From: Nitrospira sp.
GTDB lineage: Bacteria > Nitrospirota > Nitrospiria > Nitrospirales > Nitrospiraceae
Assembly (NCBI GenBank): GCA_031315995.1
Contig: JALDRG010000003.1
Span: 62,001-126,000 of the forward strand
Direction: 5' to 3'
DNA: 64,000 nucleotides
The stretch's first letter is position 1; each line of letters opens with the position of its first letter. Positions 48,164 to 61,432 of the stretch are shown one piece after another. The notes below the pieces were generated by a model. It had not been told where the DNA came from and made no database searches. It saw nothing but the letters and a program-made list of their open reading frames with translations. Both the position numbers and the translations under genes were made by a program.

Positions 48164-49374
48164 CGATACCATCCCGATTCGATCGCAGGTGTCAGCTCTC
48201 AGACCGGATCAGACAATGCATACGCCATCTCACGGCCTGCAGCGTGCTCACGCTGAGTCTATGCCCGGCTGTCTCTGGAAATCATGATATTCCCCTCCCG
48301 CTTTCGGAAGAAGGATTCGCGGCGTCCATCGAACCACGCCTCTCCGAGACCCTGAAGGCGTCCAATGAGGCCGTAACCCATCACAACTTAGGACTCGTCC
48401 TACTGTCGCGACAGGACCTCAAGTCGGCAGCCGATGAATTCCGGGCCGCCATTCGATTGAGTCCTGACTTCTCCGATGCTTATCATGGTTTGGGCCTCTG
48501 CCTGATGAAAACCGGGGACATTCCTGGTTCCATCCAACAGTATCGACAGGCCATCCGCTTGGATCCGGTCTATTCGCTGGCTCACACCAATCTCGCGCTG
48601 GCCTTGGAGCTGGATGGCGAGACGGACGCAGCTCTGGAAGAATACCGTGAAGCAATTCGCCTGCGACCGGACAATGCGGTGGCCCACAACAATCTCGGCA
48701 TCCTACTCAAGTCCATAGGTGACATCGACGGAGCGATCGCTGAATATCGACTGGCGATCAGAAGTCGTCCCGACAGTGCCTCAGCGCACAATAACCTGGG
48801 GGTCGCGTTGCAAGCGAAAGGCGACCTCCAAGGCGCGATCCTTTCGTACCAGGAGGCGTTTCGCCTACAAGCCGGAACCGGCGCCGTCCTGTATGCGCTC
48901 AATCTGGGAATGGCCTTGCAGGCCAGTGACAAAGTCGATGGCGCGCTGGGCCTCTATCGAACTGTCGTGCGGCTGAAACCGGAGCTGGCCGAGGCCCACT
49001 ACCAGCTCGGCACGGCGTGGCAGATCAAGCAACAACCAGACCATGCCATCGCCGAATTCCAGGAAGCCATTCGCCTGCGACCGGCCTACGCCGACGCCTA
49101 TGCAGCACTCGGCGTTGCCTACCAAACGAAAGGCGATTCTGATCAGGCGCTGGCACACCTACAACAGGCCACTAAACTGCACACGGAAGCGGCGCTGACC
49201 CATTACAAATCCGGCATGAGATCGCTGGCCGAGGGAAAGCCGCGGAAAGCCGGACGAGCCTTCGAGGAGTTTCTTCGCTTGATTCCGGACAATCCCGACA
49301 CCCATGACAAAATCGTGACGGCGAAGAGCATGCTGAACGAACTCACCGAGCCCGCGAGTAAGGGCGCACCATGA
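48160..49374 (+). CDS. TPR-repeat protein (possible LapA partner)
   Basis: 404 aa. After an N-terminal hydrophobic segment (CIRHLTACSVLTLSLCPAVSG, about 21-41), about nine tetratricopeptide repeats cover 70-390, with the pattern AHNNLGxxLxxxGDxxGAIxxYRxAIRLxP repeated. TPRs mediate protein binding. Gene order resembles lapA-lapB, but the C-terminal rubredoxin-like metal motif of LapB is absent and the N-terminus looks like a cleavable signal rather than LapB's inner-membrane anchor. A general periplasmic scaffold role is equally likely. Confidence 0.85.
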   Translation: MTIPSRFDRRCQLSDRIRQCIRHLTACSVLTLSLCPAVSGNHDIPLPLSEEGFAASIEPRLSETLKASNEAVTHHNLGLVLLSRQDLKSAADEFRAAIRLSPDFSDAYHGLGLCLMKTGDIPGSIQQYRQAIRLDPVYSLAHTNLALALELDGETDAALEEYREAIRLRPDNAVAHNNLGILLKSIGDIDGAIAEYRLAIRSRPDSASAHNNLGVALQAKGDLQGAILSYQEAFRLQAGTGAVLYALNLGMALQASDKVDGALGLYRTVVRLKPELAEAHYQLGTAWQIKQQPDHAIAEFQEAIRLRPAYADAYAALGVAYQTKGDSDQALAHLQQATKLHTEAALTHYKSGMRSLAEGKPRKAGRAFEEFLRLIPDNPDTHDKIVTAKSMLNELTEPASKGAP

Positions 49375-49408
49375 CCCGCTCACGCCCCGGCCTTGGGAAT
49401 GAGGGATT

Positions 49409-50650
49409 GTGGACTTAGGGGCACTCCCAAGTTGCCGCATCCTCGCCTGCGCGCTCGCGATTGCGATGCTGGCCCTGGCAGGCTGTCTCTCACCCATCGC
49501 CCTGCACGAAGCGGTGATCGAATACGACCGCGCGGCAAATAGAATCCAATCGGACATGTTGCTGCTGAACATCGCTCGGGCACATCACTTTCAACCCCTG
49601 CACTTCACCGCCGTCTCCAGCGTCGCCGCCACCTTCGACTTTACCGCGAATGTCGGCATCTTCCCCACGCAGGCGGAGCGTAACCCCTCGCCCGTCTCGC
49701 CGGGACTCGGCGTCAGCGTGGCCGAACGACCAACCATTACCATCGTACCGATCGAGGGAGAGGATTTTACCCGTCGGATTCTTGCTCCGATGGACTCCTC
49801 CCGGCTCTCGGCACTCTTTCAGCAGGGGGCCGACTTCGGCCTCCTCTTTCGTCTCATGGCGAAGGAACTCGTCGTGAGCGGTTACGGCGAGTCCGAGTAT
49901 CTGAGGAACGATCCGAGCGACCGCGAACAGTACATGGCTTTTCGCCGGAGGGTCCTGCATCTCTCGTCACTGAATCTCGCCCGCTCTCTCTATGTCGGCC
50001 CGATTGTGTTTGAAGACGCGCTGCCGATCTCTATCCCGGTCAACCTGCCGCCGGGCGAGGGGCTGGCTGCACTGGACAAGGTCATGTTAGCGCAGGAGAA
50101 GGGCTACTATTGGAACAATCACGCCGGTAATCGCACCGCCGTGCTGACGAAACAGGTGATCGGCCGCATTGCAATCACCAACTACGACATCAGCAAACTA
50201 CCTAATGAAGTTCGCCGGCGGCTGAACGAGGAAGCGAATCAGCTGCCGCAAAATGCCGTGCTGGTCGATGTGCGTCCGGGGGACGAGGGCGGAGACTATC
50301 CACTGCATGGGTATTTTGTCCTGAGAAGCTTCCACGCCATGATGCGGTTCATTGCCAACGGCATCGACATTGCCCCTGAATTCCATGTCGAGAAGGATGC
50401 CCGCACCGGGGAAATCGCCAAAAATCCTCCATGGACGCTCCTGATCGAAGAGACCGACAAGCGACCTAATGAGGCAGCCTTCGCCATTCGCCATGAAAGC
50501 CATTGGTATTCGATTCGACGGGCTCCTCAGGTGGAAGGGCTGGTGTTCCCATGGAATCAGGAAGCGTTCCGCCTCTTGAACCATCTTTATCAGATGACCG
50601 TGACCGAGTTGCGGGATGTCCCCACTCCCGCAATTACCATTGCCAAGTAA
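49409..50650 (+). CDS. Conserved-type lipoprotein of unknown function
   Basis: 413 aa from GTG 49409 (GAGGG just upstream). Lipoprotein signal IAMLALAGC with Cys at about 26. The mature part has a first segment with many strands (about 50-110), a central region LFQQGADFGLLFRLMAKELV, and a C-terminal ALVDVRPGDEGGDYPLHGYFVLRSF-like part ending in MTVTELRDVPTPAITIAK. No known domain was recognised. It follows the TPR gene by 34 bp and could be in the same unit. Envelope localisation is inferred from the lipobox only. Confidence 0.65.
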   Translation: MDLGALPSCRILACALAIAMLALAGCLSPIALHEAVIEYDRAANRIQSDMLLLNIARAHHFQPLHFTAVSSVAATFDFTANVGIFPTQAERNPSPVSPGLGVSVAERPTITIVPIEGEDFTRRILAPMDSSRLSALFQQGADFGLLFRLMAKELVVSGYGESEYLRNDPSDREQYMAFRRRVLHLSSLNLARSLYVGPIVFEDALPISIPVNLPPGEGLAALDKVMLAQEKGYYWNNHAGNRTAVLTKQVIGRIAITNYDISKLPNEVRRRLNEEANQLPQNAVLVDVRPGDEGGDYPLHGYFVLRSFHAMMRFIANGIDIAPEFHVEKDARTGEIAKNPPWTLLIEETDKRPNEAAFAIRHESHWYSIRRAPQVEGLVFPWNQEAFRLLNHLYQMTVTELRDVPTPAITIAK

Positions 50651-50724
50651 ACCATCTTCTGCGCAGCGCTGCCTGGTACTGAACAGCAGGTTCGAGTGAC
50701 CTCTAGCCCCATTCTGGAGATCCT

Positions 50725-51267
50725 ATGCGGACACGTGTGATGCAATCCTTCTTTCCCATGGCCCTCTTGTGCGTGACGATGTCATCGTTGACGATTCCGG
50801 CTTTCTGGGCAGCGGCACAGCCGGCAGAGGAGCCCGCGGCCACCGGCACACCGTATAAAACCGTGAAAGGAGAGTTGGTCCGGATCGAAGGTCGCTACTA
50901 TGTCCTCAAGGACGACCAGGGAAAAGAAATGCACCTACTTATCGGCCCGGATACCCTGGCGCAAGGCTCGTTCAAAACGGGAGATCGCATTGAAGTCTCC
51001 GCCTCGCCGATCGAGCATGCGATGTTTATCAAACCGCTCTCCCAGCGCCACGTCACCGTGGATTTGGAAGCAGCCACCCGTACCATCCGCGGCCGCCTCA
51101 TCAAAATAGAAGGCCGATATTATGTCTTGAAGGATGCTACTGGGCGTGAATTTCGCCTGCTCGTCACCGCGAGCACCGAAATGGTCGGGGCATTCAATCC
51201 GGGCGACGATCTGGAGGTGGCGGTGTCGCCGGTGGAGCATGCCATGAGCATCCGAGCGAATCCTTGA
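50725..51267 (+). CDS. Exported protein with two copies of a ~55-residue beta module
   Basis: 180 aa with signal peptide (LLCVTMSSLTIPAFWAAAQ, about 14-32). The mature protein is an internal duplication: residues 48-102 and 122-176 both read (K/R)G-x-L-(V/I)-(R/K)-IEGRYYVLKD, then L-L-(I/V), then GD-x-(I/L)-EV-(S/V)-x-SP-x-EHAM. A third, more divergent copy forms the protein at 54192. The module is short and strand-rich, perhaps a small beta-barrel. The family is not recognised. It converges with the antiporter gene. Confidence 0.7.
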   Translation: MRTRVMQSFFPMALLCVTMSSLTIPAFWAAAQPAEEPAATGTPYKTVKGELVRIEGRYYVLKDDQGKEMHLLIGPDTLAQGSFKTGDRIEVSASPIEHAMFIKPLSQRHVTVDLEAATRTIRGRLIKIEGRYYVLKDATGREFRLLVTASTEMVGAFNPGDDLEVAVSPVEHAMSIRANP

Positions 51268-51313
51268 GTCGTTGAAAATACGAAGATGCCTGGCGTCTGA
51301 CCTGCGGCTCGAG

Positions 51314-52558
51314 TCAGGTCGGCTTCCCCTCCCGGCCATGAGGGCGCAACAGCCGCCCGATAGTCAGCCCCTGCACAAGTATCGAGAAGACGACCACGGC
51401 ATAGGTGATGGTGACAATGGCATTCCGCTGGCCTCCAGGCGGAATCGACAGCGCCAACGCCACCGAGATTCCTCCACGCAACCCACCCCAGGTCAACACC
51501 GCAATCGTTCGCTCGCTGAATTCACGGACCAGGCTGAAGAGCTTGATTTGCACGCCGACACTGAGAAATCGCGCCAAGAGTACGATCGGAATAGCCATGA
51601 GACCGGCAAGGACATAGGGGCGGTCCAGACTCAGGATCACCACTTCGAGGCCGATGAGAACGAACAGCACGGCGTTCAATAACTCATCCACCAATTCCCA
51701 AAAACTATCGAGATGTTCACGCGTCTTGTCGGACATGGCCCACCGGCGGCCATGATTGCCGATGAAGAGCCCGGCAACGACAACGACAATCGGACCCGAC
51801 GTGTGCAGAGCATCCGCCAACGCAAACCCTCCCAACACGAGAGCGAGGGTGATCAGAATCTCCACCTGATAGTTATCGACTGATTTCAGCATGCGGTAGG
51901 CGATATAGCCCAATACCCACCCCAGGAGGGCTCCACCGATGGCTTCCTCAATCAACAGCATGACGACGCCCATCACAGTGATCGAGCTAGGAGGAAGGAG
52001 GCTCAACAACACCAGGAACACCACGACACCGACACCGTCGTTAAAGAGCGATTCCCCGACGATTTTAATCTCCAGAGGTTTGGGCAGGCGAGCTTCTTTC
52101 AGGATGCCCATCACGGCGATGGGATCGGTGGGTGCGATGAGGGCTCCGAACAGCAAGCAATAGATCAGCGGGAGATCAAGTCCGGCGATATTGAACAGAT
52201 AATATCCGAGCAATCCGGTGATGAGGGTCGACAGGACTACGCCGACGGACGCCAGCGCGCCGACCACCCACTTTTGATCCAGCAATTCGGACAAATTGAC
52301 GTGCAGCGCCCCCGCAAACAGCAGACAACCCAACATGCCGTGCATGAGCGCTTCATTAAAATCGATTCCCATGATGAATTGTCTGGCCCCGTTTTCAATC
52401 CCGAGGTCCAGCTTCCCCAGCGCCACGACCACGAGCGACATGGTCAGTGAAATGACCATGAGTCCGATCGATTGGGGCAGTTTAAAGAATCGGTGATTCA
52501 CATAGCTGAATACCGCTGCCAGGCAGATCAAAATGGTGATCGTATGGATAAGGCTCAT
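51314..52558 (-). CDS. nhaP: NhaP-type Na+(K+)/H+ antiporter (CPA1 family)
   Basis: 414-aa inner-membrane antiporter with about 12 TM helices. The ion-binding core shows LFGALIAPTDPIAVMGILKE (PTDP motif) and IVGESLFNDGVGVVVFLVLLS (ESLFND motif), diagnostic of CPA1 exchangers; LTWGGLRGGISVALALSIPP lies near the C-terminus. It swaps Na+ or K+ for H+. There is no large cytoplasmic tail. It lies 5.3 kb upstream of the N-ATPase operon, a possible functional link in cation or pH balance. Confidence 0.92.
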   Translation of the reverse strand: MSLIHTITILICLAAVFSYVNHRFFKLPQSIGLMVISLTMSLVVVALGKLDLGIENGARQFIMGIDFNEALMHGMLGCLLFAGALHVNLSELLDQKWVVGALASVGVVLSTLITGLLGYYLFNIAGLDLPLIYCLLFGALIAPTDPIAVMGILKEARLPKPLEIKIVGESLFNDGVGVVVFLVLLSLLPPSSITVMGVVMLLIEEAIGGALLGWVLGYIAYRMLKSVDNYQVEILITLALVLGGFALADALHTSGPIVVVVAGLFIGNHGRRWAMSDKTREHLDSFWELVDELLNAVLFVLIGLEVVILSLDRPYVLAGLMAIPIVLLARFLSVGVQIKLFSLVREFSERTIAVLTWGGLRGGISVALALSIPPGGQRNAIVTITYAVVVFSILVQGLTIGRLLRPHGREGKPT

Positions 52559-52896
52559 GATGAATCGCGCAATAGGTTTATTGACGTGTCAATGATGTCG
52601 AGTCGAGGGCCCAGGCCGTTGAAAAGAACCCGCTCCCTTCACCGGAGAGCTCGTGAGCCCTCTCTCTTGAGGCCTCCGGGCGTCGCGCTTACTCTGAGAA
52701 GAACCGCCTCACCGCCTGTGTTCCTCACAGGCTCTCTAGGCACGCACCATAATGGAGGCGGATGATCTCGCTATCCCCTTATCAGGAGACTCGGCATGCA
52801 GGGATCCTTCGAGACCGGCGACCTGTGCTGCTCGTTTGGCGGCACTCGCGGGTTGATCATGACATCCGGCGTCCTGTGGCACGCCGCGATCCGGGA
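52559..52896. other. 338-bp intergenic region with a hairpin
   Basis: No gene was recognised between nhaP and the PstS-like gene, both on the minus strand. A perfect 7-bp hairpin GCCTGTG / CACAGGC with a 5-nt loop lies at 52714-52732. It could end the upstream transcript, although no T-run follows. The nhaP promoter should also be here. Confidence 0.45.
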
Positions 52897-53730
52897 CTAC
52901 CGATCGAGCGGAATATACAGGTCGTCCAGCAGCAATTGCCCTTCGGGTGAAAGGGCCAAGTCGAGGAAGGCTTGGGCGAGCGGCGAGGGGTGCTTGTTCG
53001 CCAAGAGCACCACCGGACGCTTCACGCGATATCGCCCTGATCGGATGGTAGACCGACCCGGCTCGACCCCGTCAACCAATAGGATCCGCACAGACATGCC
53101 GTATGTCACCGCGTCCAGAGCCGCCTTCATGGAAAGATATCCGATTGCATCCAGTTGTCCCGACACGCGGCTTAGGACTTTCTGATCGGAACGGATCGGC
53201 TCGGCAGCCTCGGCCATACGTCCGACGATGCCAAGGGCCCGCTCGAATCCCTCGGTGAGATTCTGATCGTCAGGTCGCACCACCAGCCGTACCCTCCCTG
53301 CCGCCCTCTCATCAAGTTCCGACCAGTCACGAATCGATCCTGAGAACAGGGACGCCGCCTGCTGGATCGTCACGTCGGACACCGGATTGGAAAAATTCAC
53401 GATCATAGCCAGCCCATCCCAGGCGATGGGAGTGGCCGTCAAATCGGAATCTTCTCTGCCTCCGACCGCGAGATCGGCCTCGCCGGCCTTCACCATCTCA
53501 CTGGTGCGAAAATTCCGGTTCCAACGAATGTCCACCGCAGTTCCGATGTGAGTCCGTTCAAAGGCTTGAGCCAGTTTCTCGATCACCGGCCGCTCCGGAC
53601 CTCGGCCGACAACGGTGAGACTTCCCCGCAATTCATCCGCGAGGCCCTCCGATGTCAGGAAACTCGATACCAGCAGCATCGACAAAACCCACAAAACCGA
53701 TCGCATGGCATGACGCCGAGATGTCTTCAT
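52897..53730 (-). CDS. PstS-like periplasmic substrate-binding protein
   Basis: About 277 aa from ATG 53730 (GGGAG 10 nt upstream; ATGs at 53739 and 53772 are alternatives). The signal peptide RSVLWVLSMLLVSSFL is followed by LRGSLTVVGRGPERPVIEKLAQAFERTH, typical of the PstS-like phosphate-binding family. FRTSEMVKAGEADLAVGGRE and IVNFSNPVSDVTIQQAASLFSG match the fold. The usual serine-rich SGT phosphate loop is replaced by DDQNLTEGFE, so binding of phosphate is doubtful. There is no pstCAB nearby; it is an orphan, possibly binding another oxyanion or acting in signalling. Confidence 0.8.
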   Translation of the reverse strand: MKTSRRHAMRSVLWVLSMLLVSSFLTSEGLADELRGSLTVVGRGPERPVIEKLAQAFERTHIGTAVDIRWNRNFRTSEMVKAGEADLAVGGREDSDLTATPIAWDGLAMIVNFSNPVSDVTIQQAASLFSGSIRDWSELDERAAGRVRLVVRPDDQNLTEGFERALGIVGRMAEAAEPIRSDQKVLSRVSGQLDAIGYLSMKAALDAVTYGMSVRILLVDGVEPGRSTIRSGRYRVKRPVVLLANKHPSPLAQAFLDLALSPEGQLLLDDLYIPLDR

Positions 53731-54191
53731 GTTCCGCATACTCCCAATCGACACAGTCACCAGTCGCTCCATGTCATAACGTTGAGGCGCCGACGTTTCT
53801 CATGGTCCGAACAGAGGTCGAACGGGCATGAATCGCAGCGCCACGATCATAGCATTAACCCAGCGGTGAGAGTGAGTCTAGGAACGATGGGCGCGGGCGC
53901 GGACCCTACGAACAGCGCGCACCAGGGCACGGATCCGCCGGCATGTTTCGGAAAACACGTCCGCATACCCCTCCTTACTCACAGGAATGCCGGAGGTTCT
54001 GTTTGCGCTGAGAACACCCTGCGCCACCTTCACTGTCCTGTGGCAGCAAGGGACAGACACGCCTCCCACCCTGCCCCAATATTCCACATCCGTTCCATGG
54101 ACTCTCGCCGCCTGTCGAAGGCGAACCCTATGGCACGTCACAACGATCTGTTCGATATCGTTCGCGTTTCGCTTCAAGCGGCTGGGAGAGC
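53731..54191. other. Divergent intergenic region before the single-module protein
   Basis: No convincing gene in 461 bp. A 21-codon ORF (54130-54195) starting MARHNDLF ends in an ATGA overlap with the next gene and could be a leader peptide. On the minus strand an AAGGAGG-like box precedes a 39-codon ORF near 53970; neither shows family resemblance. Confidence 0.3.
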
Positions 54192-54524
54192 ATGACCCTG
54201 GAACTGACGTGGCACCAAAGATGTACTTGGTTGATGGTCGGTCGCGTTGCGACCATTCACTTTACGCGAGAAGTGCACTTGACCGCCGCCGGCAAGTTAG
54301 AAACCGCGGGCTCGAAGGTCGTCGAAGGAGACATTCTAAAACTCGACGGAGAATTCTATACGGTCCATGATATGGCCGCCCATGAAGTGCGCCTGCACGT
54401 CAATAAGACGACGCACCTGGAGGGGGACGCCTTCAAGGTGGGAGACAAGGTCGAGGCCTATGCGACGGACAAGGGGCACGTCCGGTATCTATACCATCTC
54501 GCACAAATGACACCGGCTCCGTAA
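54192..54524 (+). CDS. Small protein with one copy of the 50725-type beta module
   Basis: 110 aa, ATG 54192 after GGGAG. Residues 44-100 carry EGDILKLDGEFYTVHD, VRLHVNKTTHL and VGDKVEAYATDKGHVRYL, aligning with the duplicated module of the protein at 50725. The first 43 residues do not form a signal peptide, unlike that exported relative, so either it is cytoplasmic or its true N-terminus has been lost or misread. Function unknown. Confidence 0.6.
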   Translation: MTLELTWHQRCTWLMVGRVATIHFTREVHLTAAGKLETAGSKVVEGDILKLDGEFYTVHDMAAHEVRLHVNKTTHLEGDAFKVGDKVEAYATDKGHVRYLYHLAQMTPAP

Positions 54525-54846
54525 GGATTTTGCTATGAGTGGTCTCCCTGCGGCGGTGACCGCGGCGGGTGGTGCGATAACGAGCGGCCGCCGAACTGAA
54601 GAGACTCCATGATGCGGATAACGACCGAGTGCTCCCGGCAATGCGGTCGAGCCGATCGCCCGAAACACAGGCCTGCCCGACCGACTGCTCGTGAGAATCC
54701 ACGCGAGCATGAGGTATTTCGCGTGATCTTCGGGAGACGGTCGCACTCAGTAGTCCATCGGGTGACCGGATCAGTATTGGTTCTCCGTTGATCGTCCGGC
54801 ATGGGCAACATGAAGTGGAGTGAAGGCGAACGCAAGAGGAGGCTGT
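54525..54846. other. 322-bp intergenic region
   Basis: Short ORFs in several frames lack ribosome-binding sites or family resemblance. The stretch ends in the AGGAGG box of the next gene. I see nothing else in it. Confidence 0.4.
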
Positions 54847-55143
54847 ATGACCAGTGAGGAAAAGGCGCAAAAGATCACTCAGTGGATCGACCCGGAAGAA
54901 CGGGTGACGGTACATTTTCTCGACGCACGAGATCTCACTGCGGAAGTGACGGGGTGTACCGAGCGGCTGGTCGACCTCGCAATCGAAACCCATGTGCCGT
55001 TTATGCAGCAACGGATCTCGATTCCATTGAGCCGCACGGAAGTCTCGGAGGATCTCGCCCATTACACGCGAGACCCTGAGCGACCTCTCAAGCGGCAGCG
55101 ATTGATGTTGGTCGTCAACGAGAAACGGCCGGCTATCATCTAG
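54847..55143 (+). CDS. Small hypothetical protein (98 aa)
   Basis: 98 aa from ATG 54847, fixed by AGGAGG 5 nt upstream. The N-terminus SEEKAQKITQWIDPEERV is helical and polar. The middle alternates hydrophobic residues (RVTVHFLDARDLTAEVTGC, RLVDLAIETHVPF) like a small beta-barrel of PilZ or SH3 type, but no PilZ ligand motif is present. It lies 91 bp before the phosphorylase start. Family not recognised. Confidence 0.6.
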   Translation: MTSEEKAQKITQWIDPEERVTVHFLDARDLTAEVTGCTERLVDLAIETHVPFMQQRISIPLSRTEVSEDLAHYTRDPERPLKRQRLMLVVNEKRPAII

Positions 55144-55234
55144 TGACGACGGGACGAGTGCGGCCACTCGGGCCATGTGCAGTAACAGAGCAGGCGCCCC
55201 GAGTCGTCGTGAGGGTACGGAGGTCCTCGAAGGC

Positions 55235-59785
<4,551 letters not shown>

Positions 59786-59793
<8 letters not shown>

Positions 59794-60127
59794 GGAGCCA
59801 CCGAGGGACACCGTGAAAACAAGCGCGCCCACCCTGGCCCGGCAGGTCGGCACGAAGGCGGCGCGCAAGCTCAAAGCGCACCGTCACTCCGAGCGGACCA
59901 TCTGGTTCGGCTTGGGCATGATGGGGCTCATCGGCTGGTCGGTGGTGGTGCCGACGCTGCTCGGCGCAGCGCTCGGCATCTGGCTGGACCGAGCCTATCC
60001 CGGACGGCAGTCCTGGACGCTCACGCTGCTCTTCCTCGGTCTGATCATCGGCTGCGTGAATGCCTGGCACTGGGTCGCCAAGGAAGGCAGGGAAATACGG
60101 GCGGAACAGGAGAATCACGATGCATGA
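59786..60127 (+). CDS. atpQ: N-ATPase subunit AtpQ (AtpI-like)
   Basis: 113-aa protein with a charged N-terminal half and two TM helices (IWFGLGMMGLIGWSVVVPTLLG and LTLLFLGLIIGCVNAWHWV) joined by GIWLDRAYPGR. The WLDR motif recalls AtpI, a c-ring assembly helper. It occupies the atpQ position between atpC and atpR, overlapping each by 8 bp. Confidence 0.88.
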
Positions 60128-60431
60128 CGTGTGGAGTCTGGTTCCGGCGCTCCTGGCGGGCCTGGTGCTCGGAGCGATATTTTTCGGCGGCCTGTGGTGG
60201 ACCGTTCGCCAAGGACTCGCATCACCCCGCCCGGCTGTGTGGTTTTTCGCGAGCCTGCTGCTGCGGATGGGCTTGGCCTTGACTGGATTGTATCTGGTCT
60301 CCGGCGGTCAATTGGAACGGCTGTTGGCGTGCCTCTGCGGGTTTGCCCTGGGACGGTTGATTGTGACTCGCATCACTCGATTGGAGGCCAACCGAGTCCC
60401 TTTGGCAGGGGAGGTCGGCCGTGCGTCTTAG
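60120..60431 (+). CDS. atpR: N-ATPase subunit AtpR
   Basis: 103-aa membrane protein with about three TM helices (LVPALLAGLVLGAIFFGGLWW, VWFFASLLLRMGLALTGLYLV and a third near ERLLACLCGFALGRLIV). The middle helix has a conserved-type Arg. AtpR is specific to N-ATPase operons; its exact role is not settled. It overlaps atpQ by 8 bp and atpB by 11 bp. Confidence 0.88.
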   Translation: MHDVWSLVPALLAGLVLGAIFFGGLWWTVRQGLASPRPAVWFFASLLLRMGLALTGLYLVSGGQLERLLACLCGFALGRLIVTRITRLEANRVPLAGEVGRAS

Positions 60432-61155
60432 TCCTGACGAGATGATCTTCTGGCAACAGGGGTTCCTGAAGCTGAACGCCACCATTGTGTTCACCTGGGG
60501 ACTGATGCTCGCACTGGCGGTCGGCTCGAAATTGATCACCCGCAATCTCTCCATGGATCTGACACGTTCCCGCTGGCAAAACGTGTTGGAAATCCTCGTC
60601 GTCGCGATCGAGAAACAAATCAAAGAAGTCGGCCTGCGCCGACCGGATCGATATCTGACGTTCCTCGGCACACTGTTTTTGTTCGTGGGCATGGCCAGCC
60701 TCTCCACCGTCATACCCGGCTACGAACCACCGACCGGCTCCCTCTCGACCACTGCGGCCCTCGCGCTGTGCGTGTTCGTGGCTGTGCCTTTCTTTGGGAT
60801 CAAGGAGCAAGGGATAGGGAGCTACCTCCGGTCTTATGCGGAGCCGACCGCGATCATGCTGCCGTTTAACATCATCAGCGAACTCTCGCGCACGCTCGCG
60901 CTGGCCATTCGTCTGTTCGGCAACATGATGAGCGGTGCCATGATTCTCGCCATTCTGCTCACCATCACGCCGTTTTTCTTTCCGATCGTCATGACCGTGC
61001 TCGGTTTGCTCACGGGGATGGTACAGGCCTACATTTTCAGCATCCTCGCCGCGGTGTACATTGCGGCCGCCACGCGAATCCGTGAATCCAAGCCGGAACT
61101 CGACACGCAATCGTCAAACATGCAGGACGACAACCAAAGGAGCCCCCATGGATAG
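60421..61155 (+). CDS. atpB: N-type ATPase a subunit
   Basis: 244-aa subunit a from GTG 60421. The essential stator Arg lies in LALAIRLFGNMMSGAM, and IISELSRTLAL precedes it. Helices are spread across the protein, with the ion half-channels inferred from the family. Overlaps atpE by 8 bp. The F-type atpB for the 9-13 kb cluster is not in the window, so this is the only a subunit seen here. Confidence 0.95.
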   Translation: MRLSPDEMIFWQQGFLKLNATIVFTWGLMLALAVGSKLITRNLSMDLTRSRWQNVLEILVVAIEKQIKEVGLRRPDRYLTFLGTLFLFVGMASLSTVIPGYEPPTGSLSTTAALALCVFVAVPFFGIKEQGIGSYLRSYAEPTAIMLPFNIISELSRTLALAIRLFGNMMSGAMILAILLTITPFFFPIVMTVLGLLTGMVQAYIFSILAAVYIAAATRIRESKPELDTQSSNMQDDNQRSPHG

Positions 61156-61429
61156 CATGACCCTGATCGCCGTGGCATCCATCATTACCGCCGGCATCAC
61201 CACCGGTTTCGGCACGATGGCGCCGGCACTGGCGGAAGGAAGGGCGGTCGCCTCGGCCGTCAGTTCGCTGGCGCAGCAACCGGACGCCTCCGCCACCATC
61301 ACCCGGACGCTATTTGTCGGGCTCGCGATGATCGAGTCCACCGCCATCTACTGCTTTGTGGTCTCGATGATTCTGATTTTCGCCAACCCGTTCTGGAATC
61401 ATTTCATCGGTCATGCCGCGGGGAAATAA
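61148..61429 (+). CDS. atpE: N-type ATPase c subunit
   Basis: 93-aa hairpin protein of the rotor ring. Helix 1 contains MAPALAEGRAVASAVSSLAQQP and helix 2 GLAMIESTAIYCFVVSMI. Aligned to the Na+-binding c subunit of Ilyobacter, residues E63-S64-T65 and Y68 match its E65-S66-T67 and Y70, while its Q32 is E here (E30). Two carboxylates therefore face the ion site. This could give Na+ or H+ specificity, which sequence cannot settle. Overlaps atpB by 8 bp, 3 bp before atpF. Confidence 0.94.
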   Translation: MDSMTLIAVASIITAGITTGFGTMAPALAEGRAVASAVSSLAQQPDASATITRTLFVGLAMIESTAIYCFVVSMILIFANPFWNHFIGHAAGK

Positions 61430-61432
61430 CCG

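Noticed and set aside
53878..54177. 99-aa minus-strand frame and a nested 39-codon ORF with a good AAGGAGG box
   Set aside because: Composition and lack of family resemblance do not support a gene; the ribosome-binding-like box alone is not enough.
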